A stretch of DNA of 64,000 bases from Gaiellales bacterium (GCA_036273515.1 DASUHM010000082.1:1-64000), one strand, 5' to 3'; shown: positions 6,933 through 17,059, counted from the stretch's first letter. A program made the numbers and translations. The notes: generated by a model not told the origin, from the sequence alone.

Positions 6933-8231
6933 ATGGGACGAGCGCGGCCTACTCACGTGCCAGATCCGAAAGCGCTGGGCGCGCGGCTGCGCACGCTGCG
7001 CGAGCGCCGGGGCCTCTCGTTGCGCCAGATCTCGTTCCCCGGCTGCTCCCCGTCGTACCTGTCCCGGGTGGAGTCCGGAGACCGGGTCGCGTCACTCACG
7101 ATCCTGGCCGAGCTCGCCCGCCGGCTGGACACGACGATCGAGGAGCTGCTCGGCCGTTCGCTCGACGGCCGCGTCAGCGAGGCCGACCTGGCAGCCGCCG
7201 AGGTGGCCGCGCGGCTGGGCGATCCGCGCGCTCAGGAAGACCTCGAGTCGCTGCTCGCCGGCGCCCGCTCGCTCGGCGACCAGCGGGCCGAGAGCCGCGT
7301 GCTCGAATACCTCGGCCTGCTCGCACTCGACTCTCGCGAGGACGCCCGCGCCGTCGAGCTGCTGGAGCAAGCCCGCGTCTGCGGCCCGCCGCCGACGGCC
7401 CGCGAGCGGCCGTCGCTCTACCGCGCGCTCGGTCGCGCACACGCCGGCACCGGCGACCTGATCCAGGCCGCCGCCGTCCTGCAGACCGCCTTCGACGAGG
7501 TGTCCGACACTCCCGTAGACCCGGCGCTCATGGTGCAGTTCGGGTCGTATCTCGCCAACGCCTACACCGACCGCGGCCGCTTCGCCGACGCGGAACAGGT
7601 GCTGCGGCGGGTGCTGCGGCACGAGCACGAGATCGACGGCGCCAACCTGACCCGGCTCGACTGGGCGCTCGCCCGCACCTACGCCGAGCAGGGCCAGTCG
7701 CGGATCGCCGAGATGTACGCCCACCGGGTGCTCACCCGGATGGAGCGCGGCGAGGAGCTGCGGGCGCAGGGTCGCGCCCACCTCCTGATCGCCGGCGTCC
7801 TGCTCGACCAGGAGCAGTCCGGCGAGGCAGCCGAGCACCTCGACCGGGCCGCCACGCTGATGACCGAGGAGGCCCCCGTCGAGCTCGCGCTCCTGAGCTA
7901 CGAGCGCGCACGCGCCGCCCTCGCCTCGGGCGACCTCGTCTCGGCAAAGGACCACGCCGAGATCTCGGTCAAGCGCACCGAGGCGACCGAGCCCGGCTCC
8001 GCCGGGATGGCCTACGCCATGCTGGCCGAAGTGGCGCTGGCCGAGGGCCGGCTCGACGACGCCCGCTTCCTGTGCCAGGAGGGAATCCGGCTCATGACCG
8101 ACCGGGCCGCGCCGACCTACATCGCCCGCGCCTACGAGACCCTGTCCCGCGTGGAAGAGCGCGCCGGGAACCTCGAGGCCGCGCTCGAAGCTCTGCGCAC
8201 GCGCCCCGACGTCGGCGTCGCGAAGACCTAG
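6933..8231 (+). CDS. XRE-family HTH regulator with TPR repeats
   Basis: A 432-aa protein. An N-terminal Cro/C1 helix-turn-helix (about residues 10-68, LGARLRTLRERRGLSLRQIS ... YLSRVESGDR) is followed by about 340 residues of helical TPR-like repeats (QFGSYLANAYTDRGRFADAEQVL is one). This resembles RRNPP-type regulators, whose TPR domain binds peptides; no peptide gene is obvious nearby. It reads convergently into the histidine kinase gene, and the two stop codons share one CTAG. Confidence 0.8.
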   Translation: MGRARPTHVPDPKALGARLRTLRERRGLSLRQISFPGCSPSYLSRVESGDRVASLTILAELARRLDTTIEELLGRSLDGRVSEADLAAAEVAARLGDPRAQEDLESLLAGARSLGDQRAESRVLEYLGLLALDSREDARAVELLEQARVCGPPPTARERPSLYRALGRAHAGTGDLIQAAAVLQTAFDEVSDTPVDPALMVQFGSYLANAYTDRGRFADAEQVLRRVLRHEHEIDGANLTRLDWALARTYAEQGQSRIAEMYAHRVLTRMERGEELRAQGRAHLLIAGVLLDQEQSGEAAEHLDRAATLMTEEAPVELALLSYERARAALASGDLVSAKDHAEISVKRTEATEPGSAGMAYAMLAEVALAEGRLDDARFLCQEGIRLMTDRAAPTYIARAYETLSRVEERAGNLEAALEALRTRPDVGVAKT

Positions 8232-10879
8232 CCGGCCGGCTCGCCCACTCCGAGCGCGACCGCAGGCTCCGGGCCGGCGGTCTCCAGCGGCACCTCGGCC
8301 GTGACCGTTGTACCCGCCCCAGCGGGGCTCGTGACCTGCAGGACGCCGCCCAGGGCGTCGACCCGGTCGGCCAGCCCGCGCAGTCCCGTGCCCGTGGCGG
8401 GATCGGCGCCGCCGACGCCGTCGTCGCGCACCTCCACCCGGGCGCCCTGGGCGTCGCTTCGGACGACGATCTCGACGACGGCGGCCTCCGCGTACTTGGC
8501 GATGTTCGTGAGCGACTCGGCGACGACGTAGTAGGCCGCGGCCTCGACCGGCGGCGGCAGCTCCGACCCCAGCTCGACGTCGAGCCGCACGGGCACGGGC
8601 GAGCGGCCGGTGAGGGCGCCGAGCGCCGCCCGGAGGCCCTGGTCGCTGAGGACGGCCGGGTGGATGCCGCGGGCCAGCTCGCGCAGCTCCTCGAGCGCCT
8701 GCATGAGCTCGTCGCCGGCCGAGTCGAGCAGCTCGGCGGCGGGATGGTCGGCGGCCACGGTCGCGCGCGCCATCCGCAGCGCCAGCGAGAGCGCGACGAG
8801 CCGCTGCTGAGCGCCGTCGTGGAGGTTTCGCTCGAGCCGCCGCCGCTCGGCATCGCCCGCCGCCACGATGCGGGCACGGGACGCGGCCAGCTGGGCGCGG
8901 GCCTCGGTGCTCGACAGGCACAGCGCGACGACCTCGGCGAACTGGCCGATGCGGGCCTCGGCGTCGCGGGCGAGCGTGGCGTCGCCGGTGGTCGAGACGA
9001 TGATCGCGCCCCACAGGCGGCCGTCGGCGGCCACGGGCGCGGCCACGGACGAGCGCACCCCCAGGCCGCGCAGCCGCTCGGCCAGATCGCCGTCGACGCG
9101 CGCGTAGTCGTCCACCCGGGCGGGACGTCCGGTGCGGACGGCCTCGGCGATCGCGGTCGGGCCGTCGAACGCGATCTCGGCGCCGATCGGCATCGGAATG
9201 TCCGACTCCTCCGCCCAGCCGGCGACGACCGTGCCGGTGCCGGGCCCGTTGCCGAAGCGCACCAGGTTCCCGGTCTGGCCGCCGAGGAGCCGCGCCACCT
9301 CCTCGCAGACCGCCGCGAAGATCTCGTCCGGCCGGGCGGCGCCGGCAACCATCGTCGCCAGCCGGCGCAGCGCCTCCTCCTGGCGCACGCCGCGGTTGCG
9401 GTCGGTCACGTCCTCGCCGATGCTGGTCGATCCGATGACGCGCCCGGCGGCGTCGCGGTCGAGCGTGTTGCTCCACGAGATCGACCGCTCCACGCCGCTT
9501 CGCGTGCGCAGCGGCATCTCGTCGTGGACGAGGATGCGCTCGGCCCGGACGCGGGCGAGGTAGTCCTGGTCGCCCGTCGGGAACATCTCCAGCCAGGTCC
9601 TGCCGACCAGCTCGTCGCGGCTCCAGCCGGTGACATCGGCGAGATGCTGGTTCGCGAAGGTAATCCTCCCGTCGAGGTCGAGGCTTACGGCCAGCAGGTG
9701 CACGTTCTCGAGCACGTCGCGCAGCCGCCGCGCCGACGCGGTCACCTCCTGGATCTGGGCCCGCAGTCCGGCCTGGAGGCGCTCGTTCTCGATCGCCATG
9801 GCGGCCGGGCCGCAGACCGCGTCGATCAGGCCGGTCTCCTCGGGAGGCACCGGCGCGTGGACGAGGACGGCGACGACCTCGCCGTCATGCTCGATCTCGG
9901 TCGTCGCCCGGCCGCGGGCCGGCTCGAGGTCGACGTGCGCCCCGTCCGCGTCGACGTACTCGTCCGTCCCGGCCCGCCGGTAGGCGACCTCGAGCGTCGG
10001 ATCGCTGAGCGCCACGCGAAGCGCGTCCTCCAGGCCGCCCGGGGTGCGCTGGTCGCGCAGGGTTGTGACGAGCGTCTGCACGGCGCTGCCGCTGTCGAGC
10101 CGGGTGCGCAGGATCCCGAACAGGTAGCCGACCGGGATCGCCGTGAACGAGATGCAGAAGACGTAGAAGCTCAGCATGTTGCCGACCACGTGCGCGATCT
10201 GGAGGATCGCGACGACGAGCAGCGTCACGCCGATCGCGGTGGCGCCGGTCAGGTACATCGGCGCGAGCACGCGCCGCATCGCCGGCGTCGCCGCCCGCCA
10301 CCGCTGCCCGAGGACGACCAGGGCCGCGGCCAGCACCGCGATCGCGATCGCGAAGGCGATCACCTGCATCACGTTGATCAGGGTCGTCTGGTGCGAGACG
10401 AGCAGGAGATTTTTGGCCGACCGCGGGCTCGCCCCCAGGCCGTCGGTGCGCGGCTGCGAGAACGGGACGAGCAGCAGCCCGACGCCGAGCGTGATGGCGT
10501 AGCCGGCCGCCACGATGATCCGCGAGCGGCGGTCGAGCGTCCCGCTCGGATAGGAGAGCAGGAGGTGGACCATCAGGCCCGGCCAGATGTTCGAGAGCAG
10601 CATGCCGAGCGTGAAGACGACGTCGCTGCGGCCGTCCGTCAGCGCCGAGCACAGCCAGCCGAAGCCGATCCCGATCATCAGCCAGCCGGTGCGGTTGCCG
10701 GGACGACGGCGCAGGGCGATCAGCCCCGCGATGACGAACGCCCACACCACGGGGAGCCCGAACCCGATGTACATGTCGCCGTTCTTGTGCGTCAGGGTCG
10801 TCGCCTCGACCTGGCAGATGCCGATCGTCGCAAGGACGAGCGCCGCCAGGACGGCGATGGTGACCCGGCGGGCCCTCAC
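8228..10879 (-). CDS. Membrane sensor histidine kinase, NarL type
   Basis: An 883-aa multidomain kinase. Residues 1-205 form a membrane domain of about six or seven helices. A GAF-like region, a PAS domain (about 385-500, ITFANQHLADVTGWSRDELVG) and a second GAF (about 510-670) follow. The HisKA_3 dimerisation box has phospho-accepting His687 in NLHDGAQQR, and the HATPase ends DDGVGGADPATGTGLRGL. The GTG start overlaps the stop of the preceding receiver gene (GTGA), so the two are coupled. This architecture normally phosphorylates a NarL/LuxR regulator, yet the coupled partner lacks an output domain. Confidence 0.88.
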   Translation of the reverse strand: MRARRVTIAVLAALVLATIGICQVEATTLTHKNGDMYIGFGLPVVWAFVIAGLIALRRRPGNRTGWLMIGIGFGWLCSALTDGRSDVVFTLGMLLSNIWPGLMVHLLLSYPSGTLDRRSRIIVAAGYAITLGVGLLLVPFSQPRTDGLGASPRSAKNLLLVSHQTTLINVMQVIAFAIAIAVLAAALVVLGQRWRAATPAMRRVLAPMYLTGATAIGVTLLVVAILQIAHVVGNMLSFYVFCISFTAIPVGYLFGILRTRLDSGSAVQTLVTTLRDQRTPGGLEDALRVALSDPTLEVAYRRAGTDEYVDADGAHVDLEPARGRATTEIEHDGEVVAVLVHAPVPPEETGLIDAVCGPAAMAIENERLQAGLRAQIQEVTASARRLRDVLENVHLLAVSLDLDGRITFANQHLADVTGWSRDELVGRTWLEMFPTGDQDYLARVRAERILVHDEMPLRTRSGVERSISWSNTLDRDAAGRVIGSTSIGEDVTDRNRGVRQEEALRRLATMVAGAARPDEIFAAVCEEVARLLGGQTGNLVRFGNGPGTGTVVAGWAEESDIPMPIGAEIAFDGPTAIAEAVRTGRPARVDDYARVDGDLAERLRGLGVRSSVAAPVAADGRLWGAIIVSTTGDATLARDAEARIGQFAEVVALCLSSTEARAQLAASRARIVAAGDAERRRLERNLHDGAQQRLVALSLALRMARATVAADHPAAELLDSAGDELMQALEELRELARGIHPAVLSDQGLRAALGALTGRSPVPVRLDVELGSELPPPVEAAAYYVVAESLTNIAKYAEAAVVEIVVRSDAQGARVEVRDDGVGGADPATGTGLRGLADRVDALGGVLQVTSPAGAGTTVTAEVPLETAGPEPAVALGVGEPAG

Positions 10880-11229
10880 CGAAGCAGCGCGGCCACCCGC
10901 GCGCCGGAGAGCTCCGCCTTGGCGATGAACCCGCAGGCGCCGCACGAGCCCACCAGCGCGCCGAAATCGCTGCCGTCGCGGCTCGACGTGAGCACGACCT
11001 GGACGCCGCCATCGTCGTTGGTCACGGCCGAGGCCACTGCGAAGCCGTCGGTGTCCGGGAGCTGGACGTCGAGCAGCACGACGTCGGGCCCGAGCTCGCG
11101 GGCGGTGCGCACCCCGTCGGCGCCGCTTCCCGCCTCGCCGACGACCTCGAAGCCCTCCGATTCGAGCAGCGCCCGGGCCCGGGCGCGGAAGCCGGGGTGG
11201 TCGTCGACGATCAGGACGCGGAGCGGCAT
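10876..11229 (-). CDS. Single-domain response regulator
   Basis: A 117-aa receiver domain: LRVLIVDDHPGFRARARALL, phospho-acceptor Asp in VVLLDVQLPDTDG, conserved Ser in VVLTSS and Lys in FIAKAEL. It ends after the receiver, with no LuxR helix-turn-helix, although the N-terminus looks NarL-like. It may act by protein contact or as a phosphate sink. It is the first gene of the pair with the histidine kinase. The ATG at 11229 is chosen because upstream sequence is intergenic repeat. Confidence 0.85.
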   Translation of the reverse strand: MPLRVLIVDDHPGFRARARALLESEGFEVVGEAGSGADGVRTARELGPDVVLLDVQLPDTDGFAVASAVTNDDGGVQVVLTSSRDGSDFGALVGSCGACGFIAKAELSGARVAALLR

Positions 11230-11314
11230 GTCGCCATCGTCGCATACCCCTCGTTTCCAGGCGATACGGGTAGCCACACTCTTTCGTGCAACGGAACTGC
11301 AACGGCCGCCGTTC

Positions 11315-11405
11315 GGGGTCTGACCCCGATTGTCCGGCCACCACCAACCCGGGGTCAGACCCCACCCACGCCGGCCCTCCGTGGGTCCGTGGGGTCTGAC
11401 CCCAC
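11315..11405. repeat. Three GGGGTCWGACCCC palindromes
   Basis: Palindromes at 11315-11327, 11351-11363 and 11391-11403 (the last extended to 17 bp at 11389-11405) alternate the central base T, A, T and are 36-40 bp apart. They fill the gap upstream of the receiver gene. The first, with its flanks (11302-11330), is identical over 29 bp to 60981-61009. REP-like dispersed element. Confidence 0.8.
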
Positions 11406-11500
11406 ACTGCTCCATCTCCAGCCGTCACAGGGTCGAACGGCGTACACCCAGATGGGGCTCCGCAGCCCGCAACCCGGCGTGGATCACCCGTCCGGAGACG

Positions 11501-11516
11501 GTGGGGATAACCCCAC
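11501..11516. promoter_or_regulatory. GTGGGG-ATAA-CCCCAC element upstream of MMPL gene
   Basis: A perfect inverted repeat with 6-bp arms, 131 bp before the MMPL start. Its right part, GGATAACCCCAC, also occurs on the coding strand 107 bp before the second MMPL gene (44543-44554). It may be a shared operator or a promoter containing GATAAC as -10. The rest of 11406-11632 shows nothing else. Confidence 0.45.
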
Positions 11517-11647
11517 GCCGGGTCAGGAGGTGGCCACCCGCCGCCCACCTGTCCGCCCCACCGCGCGCCGCCCCGCGTTCGCCGAGGCTTTCCGCATCAA
11601 CACCGGGCGCGAAACCCGGTCTACGACATCACAAGGAGTCAATCGTC

Positions 11648-13852
11648 ATGTTGCGTGCAGGAAGCACACGAGGAGTCGCCGCCCGCGTCGGCAGCTGGAG
11701 CGCGCGGCACAAGAAATCGGTCCTGGCCGCGTGGCTCGTCTTCATCGTCGCGTCGGTCGTCCTCGGGGGCGCCGTCGGGACGACGAAGCTGACCCAGGCC
11801 GACCAGTACACCGGGCAGTCGGGCCACGCGGAGAAGACGCTCGAGCAGCACTTCCCCAAGGCGGCCCAGGAGGAGGCGCTCATCTCGAGCCCGACCCTCA
11901 AGGCCTCGGATCCGGCGTTCCAGGCCGCGATCCGTGACGTCCGCGCCCGCGTCGCCCGGGTGGCCGTCGTGCGCAACATCAAGGCGGCGACCGACAGGGG
12001 CGGGGCCGACCTGGTCTCGAAGGACGGCCACTCGGCCCTCGTCGAGTTCGACATCAAGGGCGACGCCTCCACGGCCGGCGACCGGGTCGCCCCCGTGCAG
12101 AAGGCGATCGCGGACGCGCAGCGGGCGCATCCCGAGCTGCGGATCCGGGAGTTCGGCGACGCGAGCGTCGGCGCCGCCATCAACACGTTCCTGAACAACG
12201 ACCTGAAGCGGGCCGAGACGCTGTCCCTGCCCGTGACGCTCGTGATCCTCGTGATCGCCTTCGGCGCGCTGATCGCCGCGAGCGTTCCGGTGCTGCTGGC
12301 CATCTCGGCCGTCATCGCCACCATCGGCCTCGTCGCCATCCCCAGCCACATCTTCCCCATCGACGACAACACCTCGATCGTGATCACGCTGATCGGCATG
12401 GCCGTCGGCGTCGACTACTCGCTCTTCTACCTGAAGCGCGAGCGCGAGGAGCGGCAGGCCGGCCGGGACGAGACGGCCGCCGTGGAGATCGCCTCGGCGA
12501 CCTCCGGCCGGGCGATCCTCATCTCCGGCCTCACCGTCATGGTCGCCATGGCGGGTCAGTTCCTCACCGGCGACAAGAGCTCCGCGTCGTTCGCCGTCGG
12601 CACGATCATGGTCGTCGCCGTCGCGATGCTGGGCTCGCTGACCGCCCTGCCCGCGATGCTGGCGCTGCTCGGCCGGCACGTCGACAAGGGCCGCATCCGG
12701 ATCCCGTTCATGCGGCGGCGCTCCGCCCGCACCGAGTCGCGGGCGTGGTCGTTCGTGCTCGACCGGGTGCTGGCGCGGCCGGGCCTCTCGGCCATCGCCT
12801 CGGTGGCCGTGCTGCTCGCCATTGCCTCGCCGGCGCTGCACTTCAGGATCCACACCACGAGCCCCGACGACCTGCCCCCGAACCTGCCCGGCATCGCCGT
12901 CTACCACCAGCTGGAGAAGGCATTCCCCAACACCGAGATGCCCGCAGTCGTCGTCGTGCAGGCCAAGGACACGAACGCTCCGCAGGTGCGCAGCGCCATC
13001 GCCGCCCTCGACCGTCAGGCGATCGCGGCCGGCATCGCCCACCAGCCCATCAACACCGACTCGAACCCGTCCCACACCGTCACCACGGTCGCCCTGCCGC
13101 TGGTCGGCAACGGCACGGACGGCGCATCCAACGACGCGCTCACCGAGCTCCGCGACGGGCTGATCCCTGGCACGCTCGGACAGGTGCCGGGTGTGACGGC
13201 GAACGTCACCGGCGAGACCGCCATCGACCACGACCAGACCGCGATGCTCGAGCACAACGCACCGCTCGTCTTCGGGTTCGTGCTCGCCCTGGCATTCCTG
13301 CTCCTGCTGATCACGTTCCGGTCGATCGTGATCCCGATCAAGGCGATCATCCTGAACCTGCTCTCGGTCGCGGCCGCCTACGGCATCCTGGTGACCGTGT
13401 TCCAGGACGGGCACGGCTCGTCGCTGCTCGGGTTCACCCCCACCGGCGGCGTCACCCCGTGGCTCCCGCTGTTCCTGTTCGTGATCCTGTTCGGGCTCTC
13501 GATGGACTACCACGTGTTCATCCTGAGCCGGGTGAAGGAGCTCGTCGACGGCGGCATGCGCACCGACGACGCCGTCGCCCAGGGGATCAAGTCGACGGCG
13601 GGCGTCGTCACCAGCGCCGCCGTGGTCATGGTCGGCGTGTTCTCGATCTTCGTCACCCTGAGCCTGGTCGACTTCAAGGAGTTCGGCATCGGCCTGGCCT
13701 CGGCGATCCTGATCGACGCGACCATCATCCGCGGCGTGCTCCTGCCGGCCTCGATGACGCTGCTCGGCGACTGGAACTGGTACCTGCCCCAGCCGCTGCG
13801 GTGGCTGCCCCGCCTCGGCGCCGAGCCCTCCCTGGAGGCCGCCGGCGACTGA
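11648..13852 (+). CDS. MMPL/RND-family transporter
   Basis: A 734-aa protein with the MmpL layout: one N-terminal helix (AAWLVFIVASVVLGG), an extracytoplasmic loop, five helices (about residues 190-350), a second helix and loop, and five final helices. SMDYHVFILSRVKE is the duplicated counterpart of VGVDYSLFYLKRERE, with the Asp-Tyr pair of proton relay. MMPL proteins export lipids or drugs using proton motive force; the substrate is unknown. AAGGAG (11633-11638) precedes ATG 11648. A second, divergent MMPL gene is at 42154-44436. Confidence 0.88.
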   Translation: MLRAGSTRGVAARVGSWSARHKKSVLAAWLVFIVASVVLGGAVGTTKLTQADQYTGQSGHAEKTLEQHFPKAAQEEALISSPTLKASDPAFQAAIRDVRARVARVAVVRNIKAATDRGGADLVSKDGHSALVEFDIKGDASTAGDRVAPVQKAIADAQRAHPELRIREFGDASVGAAINTFLNNDLKRAETLSLPVTLVILVIAFGALIAASVPVLLAISAVIATIGLVAIPSHIFPIDDNTSIVITLIGMAVGVDYSLFYLKREREERQAGRDETAAVEIASATSGRAILISGLTVMVAMAGQFLTGDKSSASFAVGTIMVVAVAMLGSLTALPAMLALLGRHVDKGRIRIPFMRRRSARTESRAWSFVLDRVLARPGLSAIASVAVLLAIASPALHFRIHTTSPDDLPPNLPGIAVYHQLEKAFPNTEMPAVVVVQAKDTNAPQVRSAIAALDRQAIAAGIAHQPINTDSNPSHTVTTVALPLVGNGTDGASNDALTELRDGLIPGTLGQVPGVTANVTGETAIDHDQTAMLEHNAPLVFGFVLALAFLLLLITFRSIVIPIKAIILNLLSVAAAYGILVTVFQDGHGSSLLGFTPTGGVTPWLPLFLFVILFGLSMDYHVFILSRVKELVDGGMRTDDAVAQGIKSTAGVVTSAAVVMVGVFSIFVTLSLVDFKEFGIGLASAILIDATIIRGVLLPASMTLLGDWNWYLPQPLRWLPRLGAEPSLEAAGD

Positions 13853-13880
13853 TCTCTCACTCCGACATCCCAACGCACGC

Positions 13881-13906
13881 AAGCGGCCCGCTCCGGCGGG
13901 CCGCTT
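13881..13906. terminator. Bidirectional hairpin terminator
   Basis: A perfect 11-bp stem (13881-13891 with 13896-13906) and TCCG tetraloop, midway between the convergent MMPL and cupin genes. The AAG/CTT ends give a short T run on either strand. Confidence 0.7.
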
Positions 13907-13921
13907 CGCGTCGGGAGGCGC

Positions 13922-14266
13922 CTACTCGCTGCGGACGATGTCGAACGAGATCTCGACCGCCGGAACCGAGCCTCGGTTCTCGAGCCAGTGCAGGGTGTTG
14001 CGATCCTCGGGCCACCCCAGTCCGGGGCCGTACTCGGTCTCGACCCCGTCGCGAACGTCGGTGATCGTCCCCTGCAGGATCCAGACGATGCCGGGCCGGT
14101 CCACGTGGTCGTGGAGCGGCCCGTAGACCCCGCCGGGCTCCATGGTCACCATCCGCAGGCGCATCTGGCGCCCCTCCATGCCCTCGATCTCGGGGCCGAG
14201 ATCCACCGTCCCGAGCAGCTCCGTTTTCACCCCTTGCGACGGGGGTGCCGCCTGGTCGTTGCTCAT
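13922..14266 (-). CDS. Cupin-domain protein
   Basis: A 114-aa single-cupin protein. Motif 1 is GGVYGPLHDHVDRPGIVWILQG, with His-x-His metal ligands and a following Glu position replaced. Motif 2 is TLHWLENRGSVPAVEI, with a conserved His. Small cupins bind a metal and act as isomerases, dioxygenases or sensors; no substrate can be named. GAGGAG precedes ATG 14266. It lies 22 bp downstream of the cyclase/response-regulator gene on the same strand, so is probably co-transcribed. Confidence 0.8.
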   Translation of the reverse strand: MSNDQAAPPSQGVKTELLGTVDLGPEIEGMEGRQMRLRMVTMEPGGVYGPLHDHVDRPGIVWILQGTITDVRDGVETEYGPGLGWPEDRNTLHWLENRGSVPAVEISFDIVRSE

Positions 14267-14288
14267 TCGCGCTGTCTCCTCTCGTGGA

Positions 14289-15488
14289 TCAGGATTGCAA
14301 CAGAGTGAGGACTGCGCGCACGCGGCGGTGATCCTCCGGGGTCGCCGCCAGGCCGAGCTTGGCGAAGATGTTCGTGACGTGCTTCTCCACCGCCCGCTCG
14401 GTCACGACGAGCCGGGCGGCGATGCCGTGGTTCGAGAGCCCCTCCGCCATCAGCTCGAGCACCTCGCGCTCGCGGGCGGTGAGGTCGGCGAGCGGATCGT
14501 CGACGCGGCGGCGGCCGACGAGCTGGGCGACCACCGCAGGGTCGAGCGCGGAGCCGCCGCCGGCGACACGGCGCACCGCGTCGGTGAAGTCGTCCACCTT
14601 CGCGACCCGGTCCTTCAGCAGGTAGCCGGTGCCCTCGGTCTGCTCGCTCAGCAGGCCGGTCGCGTACTCGGCCTCGACGTACTGCGAGAGCACGAGCACG
14701 CCGACGCCTGGGTGGCGCTCGCGGATCCGCCGCGCCGCCTGCAGGCCCTCGTCGGTGTGCGTCGGCGGCATGCGGATGTCGACGATGGCGACGTCGGGCT
14801 TGGCGAACCCCACCCGGCGAACGAGATCGTCCGCGTTGTCCACCTGGCCGACGACGTCGAAGCCCTCGCCCTCGAGCAGCCGGGCGATCCCTTCGCGCAG
14901 CAGCACCGAGTCGTCCGCGAGCACGACCCGGAGCGCAGGCGGGCCGCTCGCAACCGCGTCCGGCATGCCCTCTGCCACCACCTCATAGACCGCCTGCGGG
15001 CGGTCGAAGTCCTTGAGCGCGCGCTCGCCCAGCTCGACGAGCGACACGCCGTGCGGCAGGTCGTCCGCGATCACGGCCCGGGTCGACTCCGAGAGCAGGA
15101 TCTGGCCACCCTGCCCGGACTGGCACAGGCGGGCCGCCAGGTGGACGCCGAGGCCGTGGTAGCCCCGCTCGGCCTGCCGCGGCTCACCGGTATGGAGGGC
15201 CATCCGCATGCGCACGACGGCCTCCGCCGGCCACGGGTGCTCGGCCATGGCCCGCTGCGCCGCCACGGCCGCCGCGACGCCGTCGCGCGCAGTCGGGAAC
15301 GCGGCGAAGCTGCCGTCGCCGGCCGTGTCGACCTCGGAGCCGCCGTGCTGCTCGACGACGCCGCGCAGCAGCCGGCGCTGCTCGCTCAAAAGGTCGCCGT
15401 AGCGATCGCCCAACACGCGGATCAGGCTGGTCGATCCCTCGAGATCCGTGAAGAGGAGCGTGACGGTACCGGTGGGCAGTGCGGACAA
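14289..15488 (-). CDS. Class III nucleotidyl cyclase fused to NarL/LuxR response regulator
   Basis: A 399-aa fusion. Residues 1-170 are a class III cyclase catalytic domain with metal Asp15 ([13 protein letters not shown]) and Asp58 (DTAGDGSFA). The usual catalytic Asn (V-N-x-A-A-R) is His116 here (GVHLAARL), so activity is uncertain. Residues 185-310 are a receiver with phospho-acceptor Asp237, and 330-399 a LuxR helix-turn-helix ([25 protein letters not shown]). GGGAGG five nt before TTG 15488 fixes an unusual TTG start. It is divergent from photolyase. The order cyclase-receiver-HTH is unusual. Confidence 0.85.
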   Translation of the reverse strand: MSALPTGTVTLLFTDLEGSTSLIRVLGDRYGDLLSEQRRLLRGVVEQHGGSEVDTAGDGSFAAFPTARDGVAAAVAAQRAMAEHPWPAEAVVRMRMALHTGEPRQAERGYHGLGVHLAARLCQSGQGGQILLSESTRAVIADDLPHGVSLVELGERALKDFDRPQAVYEVVAEGMPDAVASGPPALRVVLADDSVLLREGIARLLEGEGFDVVGQVDNADDLVRRVGFAKPDVAIVDIRMPPTHTDEGLQAARRIRERHPGVGVLVLSQYVEAEYATGLLSEQTEGTGYLLKDRVAKVDDFTDAVRRVAGGGSALDPAVVAQLVGRRRVDDPLADLTAREREVLELMAEGLSNHGIAARLVVTERAVEKHVTNIFAKLGLAATPEDHRRVRAVLTLLQS

Positions 15489-15561
15489 GGGGCCTCCCGT
15501 TGGGCGCCGATCGTACCGGCCACCCGCGCGTGCGCGCAATCGCCCTGGGTAGCCTGACGCC

Positions 15562-16908
15562 GTGACGACGATCGTATGGCTGCGAAACGACCTGCGGATG
15601 GTGGACAACCCGGCGCTCGCCGACGCCGCGTCCCGCGGCCCCGTCGTGCCGGTCTACATCTGGGCGCCGGAAGAAGAGGGCGACTGGCCGCCGGGCGCGG
15701 CGTCGCGGTGGTGGCTGCACCACTCGCTGGCCGCCCTCGAAGCGTCGCTTCGCAAGCATCGCTCGCGGCTCGTGATCAGACGCGGCCCGGCGCTCGCGAC
15801 GTTGCGCGCGCTGATCGAGCAGACCGGGGCGGAGGCCGTCTTCTGGAACCGCCGCTACGAGCCCGCCGCCGTCGAGCGCGACGCGGTGGTGAAGCGCGAA
15901 CTGGACGGGAGCCGCAGCTTCTGCGCCTCGGTGCTGCGCGAGCCGTGGACGGTCGTCACCGGGGCCGGCGAGCCGTACCGGGTGTTCACGCCCTTCTGGC
16001 GGGCGCTGCAGGCGATGGGCCAGCCGGACGAGCCGCTGCCCGAGCCTGCCCTGCACCTCCCCGACGCGTGGCCGGCGTCGCTCGCGCTCACGGAGCTCGG
16101 CCTGCTGCCGGACATCCCATGGGACACGGGCCTCGCCGAGGAGTGGACGCCGGGCGAGGCCGGCGCGCACGAGCGGCTGGACGACTTCTTGGACAGGGCC
16201 GCCCGCTACGAGGGCGACCGCGACCGGCCCGCGCTCCCGACCTCCCAGCTCTCGCCGCACCTGCACTTCGGCGAGGTCTCCCCGCGCCAGGTGTGGACGG
16301 CGGTGCGGGACGCCGCCGGGCGGGCCGCCGATCCCTACCTGCGCCAGCTGGGGTGGCGCGACTTCGCCCACCACCTGCTCTACCACTTCCCGCACACGCC
16401 GTCGGAGCCGCTGCACATCGAGTACTGGCACATGCCGTGGCGGTACGACCCGGACACGCTCGGCGCCTGGCAGCGGGGCGAGACCGGCTTCGCGCTCGTC
16501 GATGCCGGCATGCGCCAGCTGTGGGAGCGTGGCTGGCTGCACAACCGGCCCCGCATGGTCACGGCGTCGTTCCTGACGAAGGACCTCTTGATCGACTGGC
16601 GCGAGGGAGCGCGCTGGTACTGGGACACCCTGGTCGACGCCGACCTCGCGAACAACACGCTCGGCTGGCAGTGGGTGGCCGGAAGCGGCGCCGACGCCGC
16701 CCCCTACCACCGCATCTTCAACCCGGACACCCAGGCGGCCCGGTTCGATGCCGACGGCGCCTACGCCGGCCGCTGGCTCGGCGCCGGACCACGGCCCGAC
16801 CCGATCGTCGACCACGCGCGGGCGCGCAAGCGCGCGCTCGACGCGTACGAGGTGGTCAGGCGTTCCCGGGATGCGCCGGGCAGACGACCCGCACGCGACC
16901 GTTCCTGA
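15562..16908 (+). CDS. phr: Deoxyribodipyrimidine photolyase (class I)
   Basis: A 448-aa cryptochrome/photolyase family protein. The N-terminal alpha/beta antenna domain begins [18 protein letters not shown]. The C-terminal FAD domain contains [37 protein letters not shown], and [20 protein letters not shown] with the tryptophan chain and Asn of CPD photolyases. It uses light to split cyclobutane pyrimidine dimers. TAGCCT ends 6 nt before GTG 15562, so it appears leaderless. 73 bp separate it from the divergent cyclase gene. Confidence 0.93.
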   Translation: MTTIVWLRNDLRMVDNPALADAASRGPVVPVYIWAPEEEGDWPPGAASRWWLHHSLAALEASLRKHRSRLVIRRGPALATLRALIEQTGAEAVFWNRRYEPAAVERDAVVKRELDGSRSFCASVLREPWTVVTGAGEPYRVFTPFWRALQAMGQPDEPLPEPALHLPDAWPASLALTELGLLPDIPWDTGLAEEWTPGEAGAHERLDDFLDRAARYEGDRDRPALPTSQLSPHLHFGEVSPRQVWTAVRDAAGRAADPYLRQLGWRDFAHHLLYHFPHTPSEPLHIEYWHMPWRYDPDTLGAWQRGETGFALVDAGMRQLWERGWLHNRPRMVTASFLTKDLLIDWREGARWYWDTLVDADLANNTLGWQWVAGSGADAAPYHRIFNPDTQAARFDADGAYAGRWLGAGPRPDPIVDHARARKRALDAYEVVRRSRDAPGRRPARDRS

Positions 16909-17009
16909 AAGTCGTCGCCTCGAAGCCCGTCGACGACCCGACGCCGTGCCCGCGCGGCTCGACGCCGCCGCATGCCCTTCGACGGCCCGGAGGCGGCGGT
17001 TTCCCGATC

Positions 17010-17039
17010 CCCCGGGGCCGGCCGCAACCGACCCCGGGG
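17010..17039. terminator. GC hairpin between convergent genes
   Basis: CCCCGGGG at 17010-17017 and 17032-17039 can pair, extended inward by CGG/CCG. It lies between the convergent photolyase and DUF4242 genes. The arms are self-palindromic, so other folds are possible. Confidence 0.4.
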
Positions 17040-17059
17040 AGACATCGGTAGGTGAGGTG

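Noticed and set aside
8072-11323. 1083-codon plus-strand open frame over the histidine kinase
   Set aside because: Antisense shadow; Arg/Gly/Asp-rich composition and no motifs, whereas the minus-strand kinase is complete.
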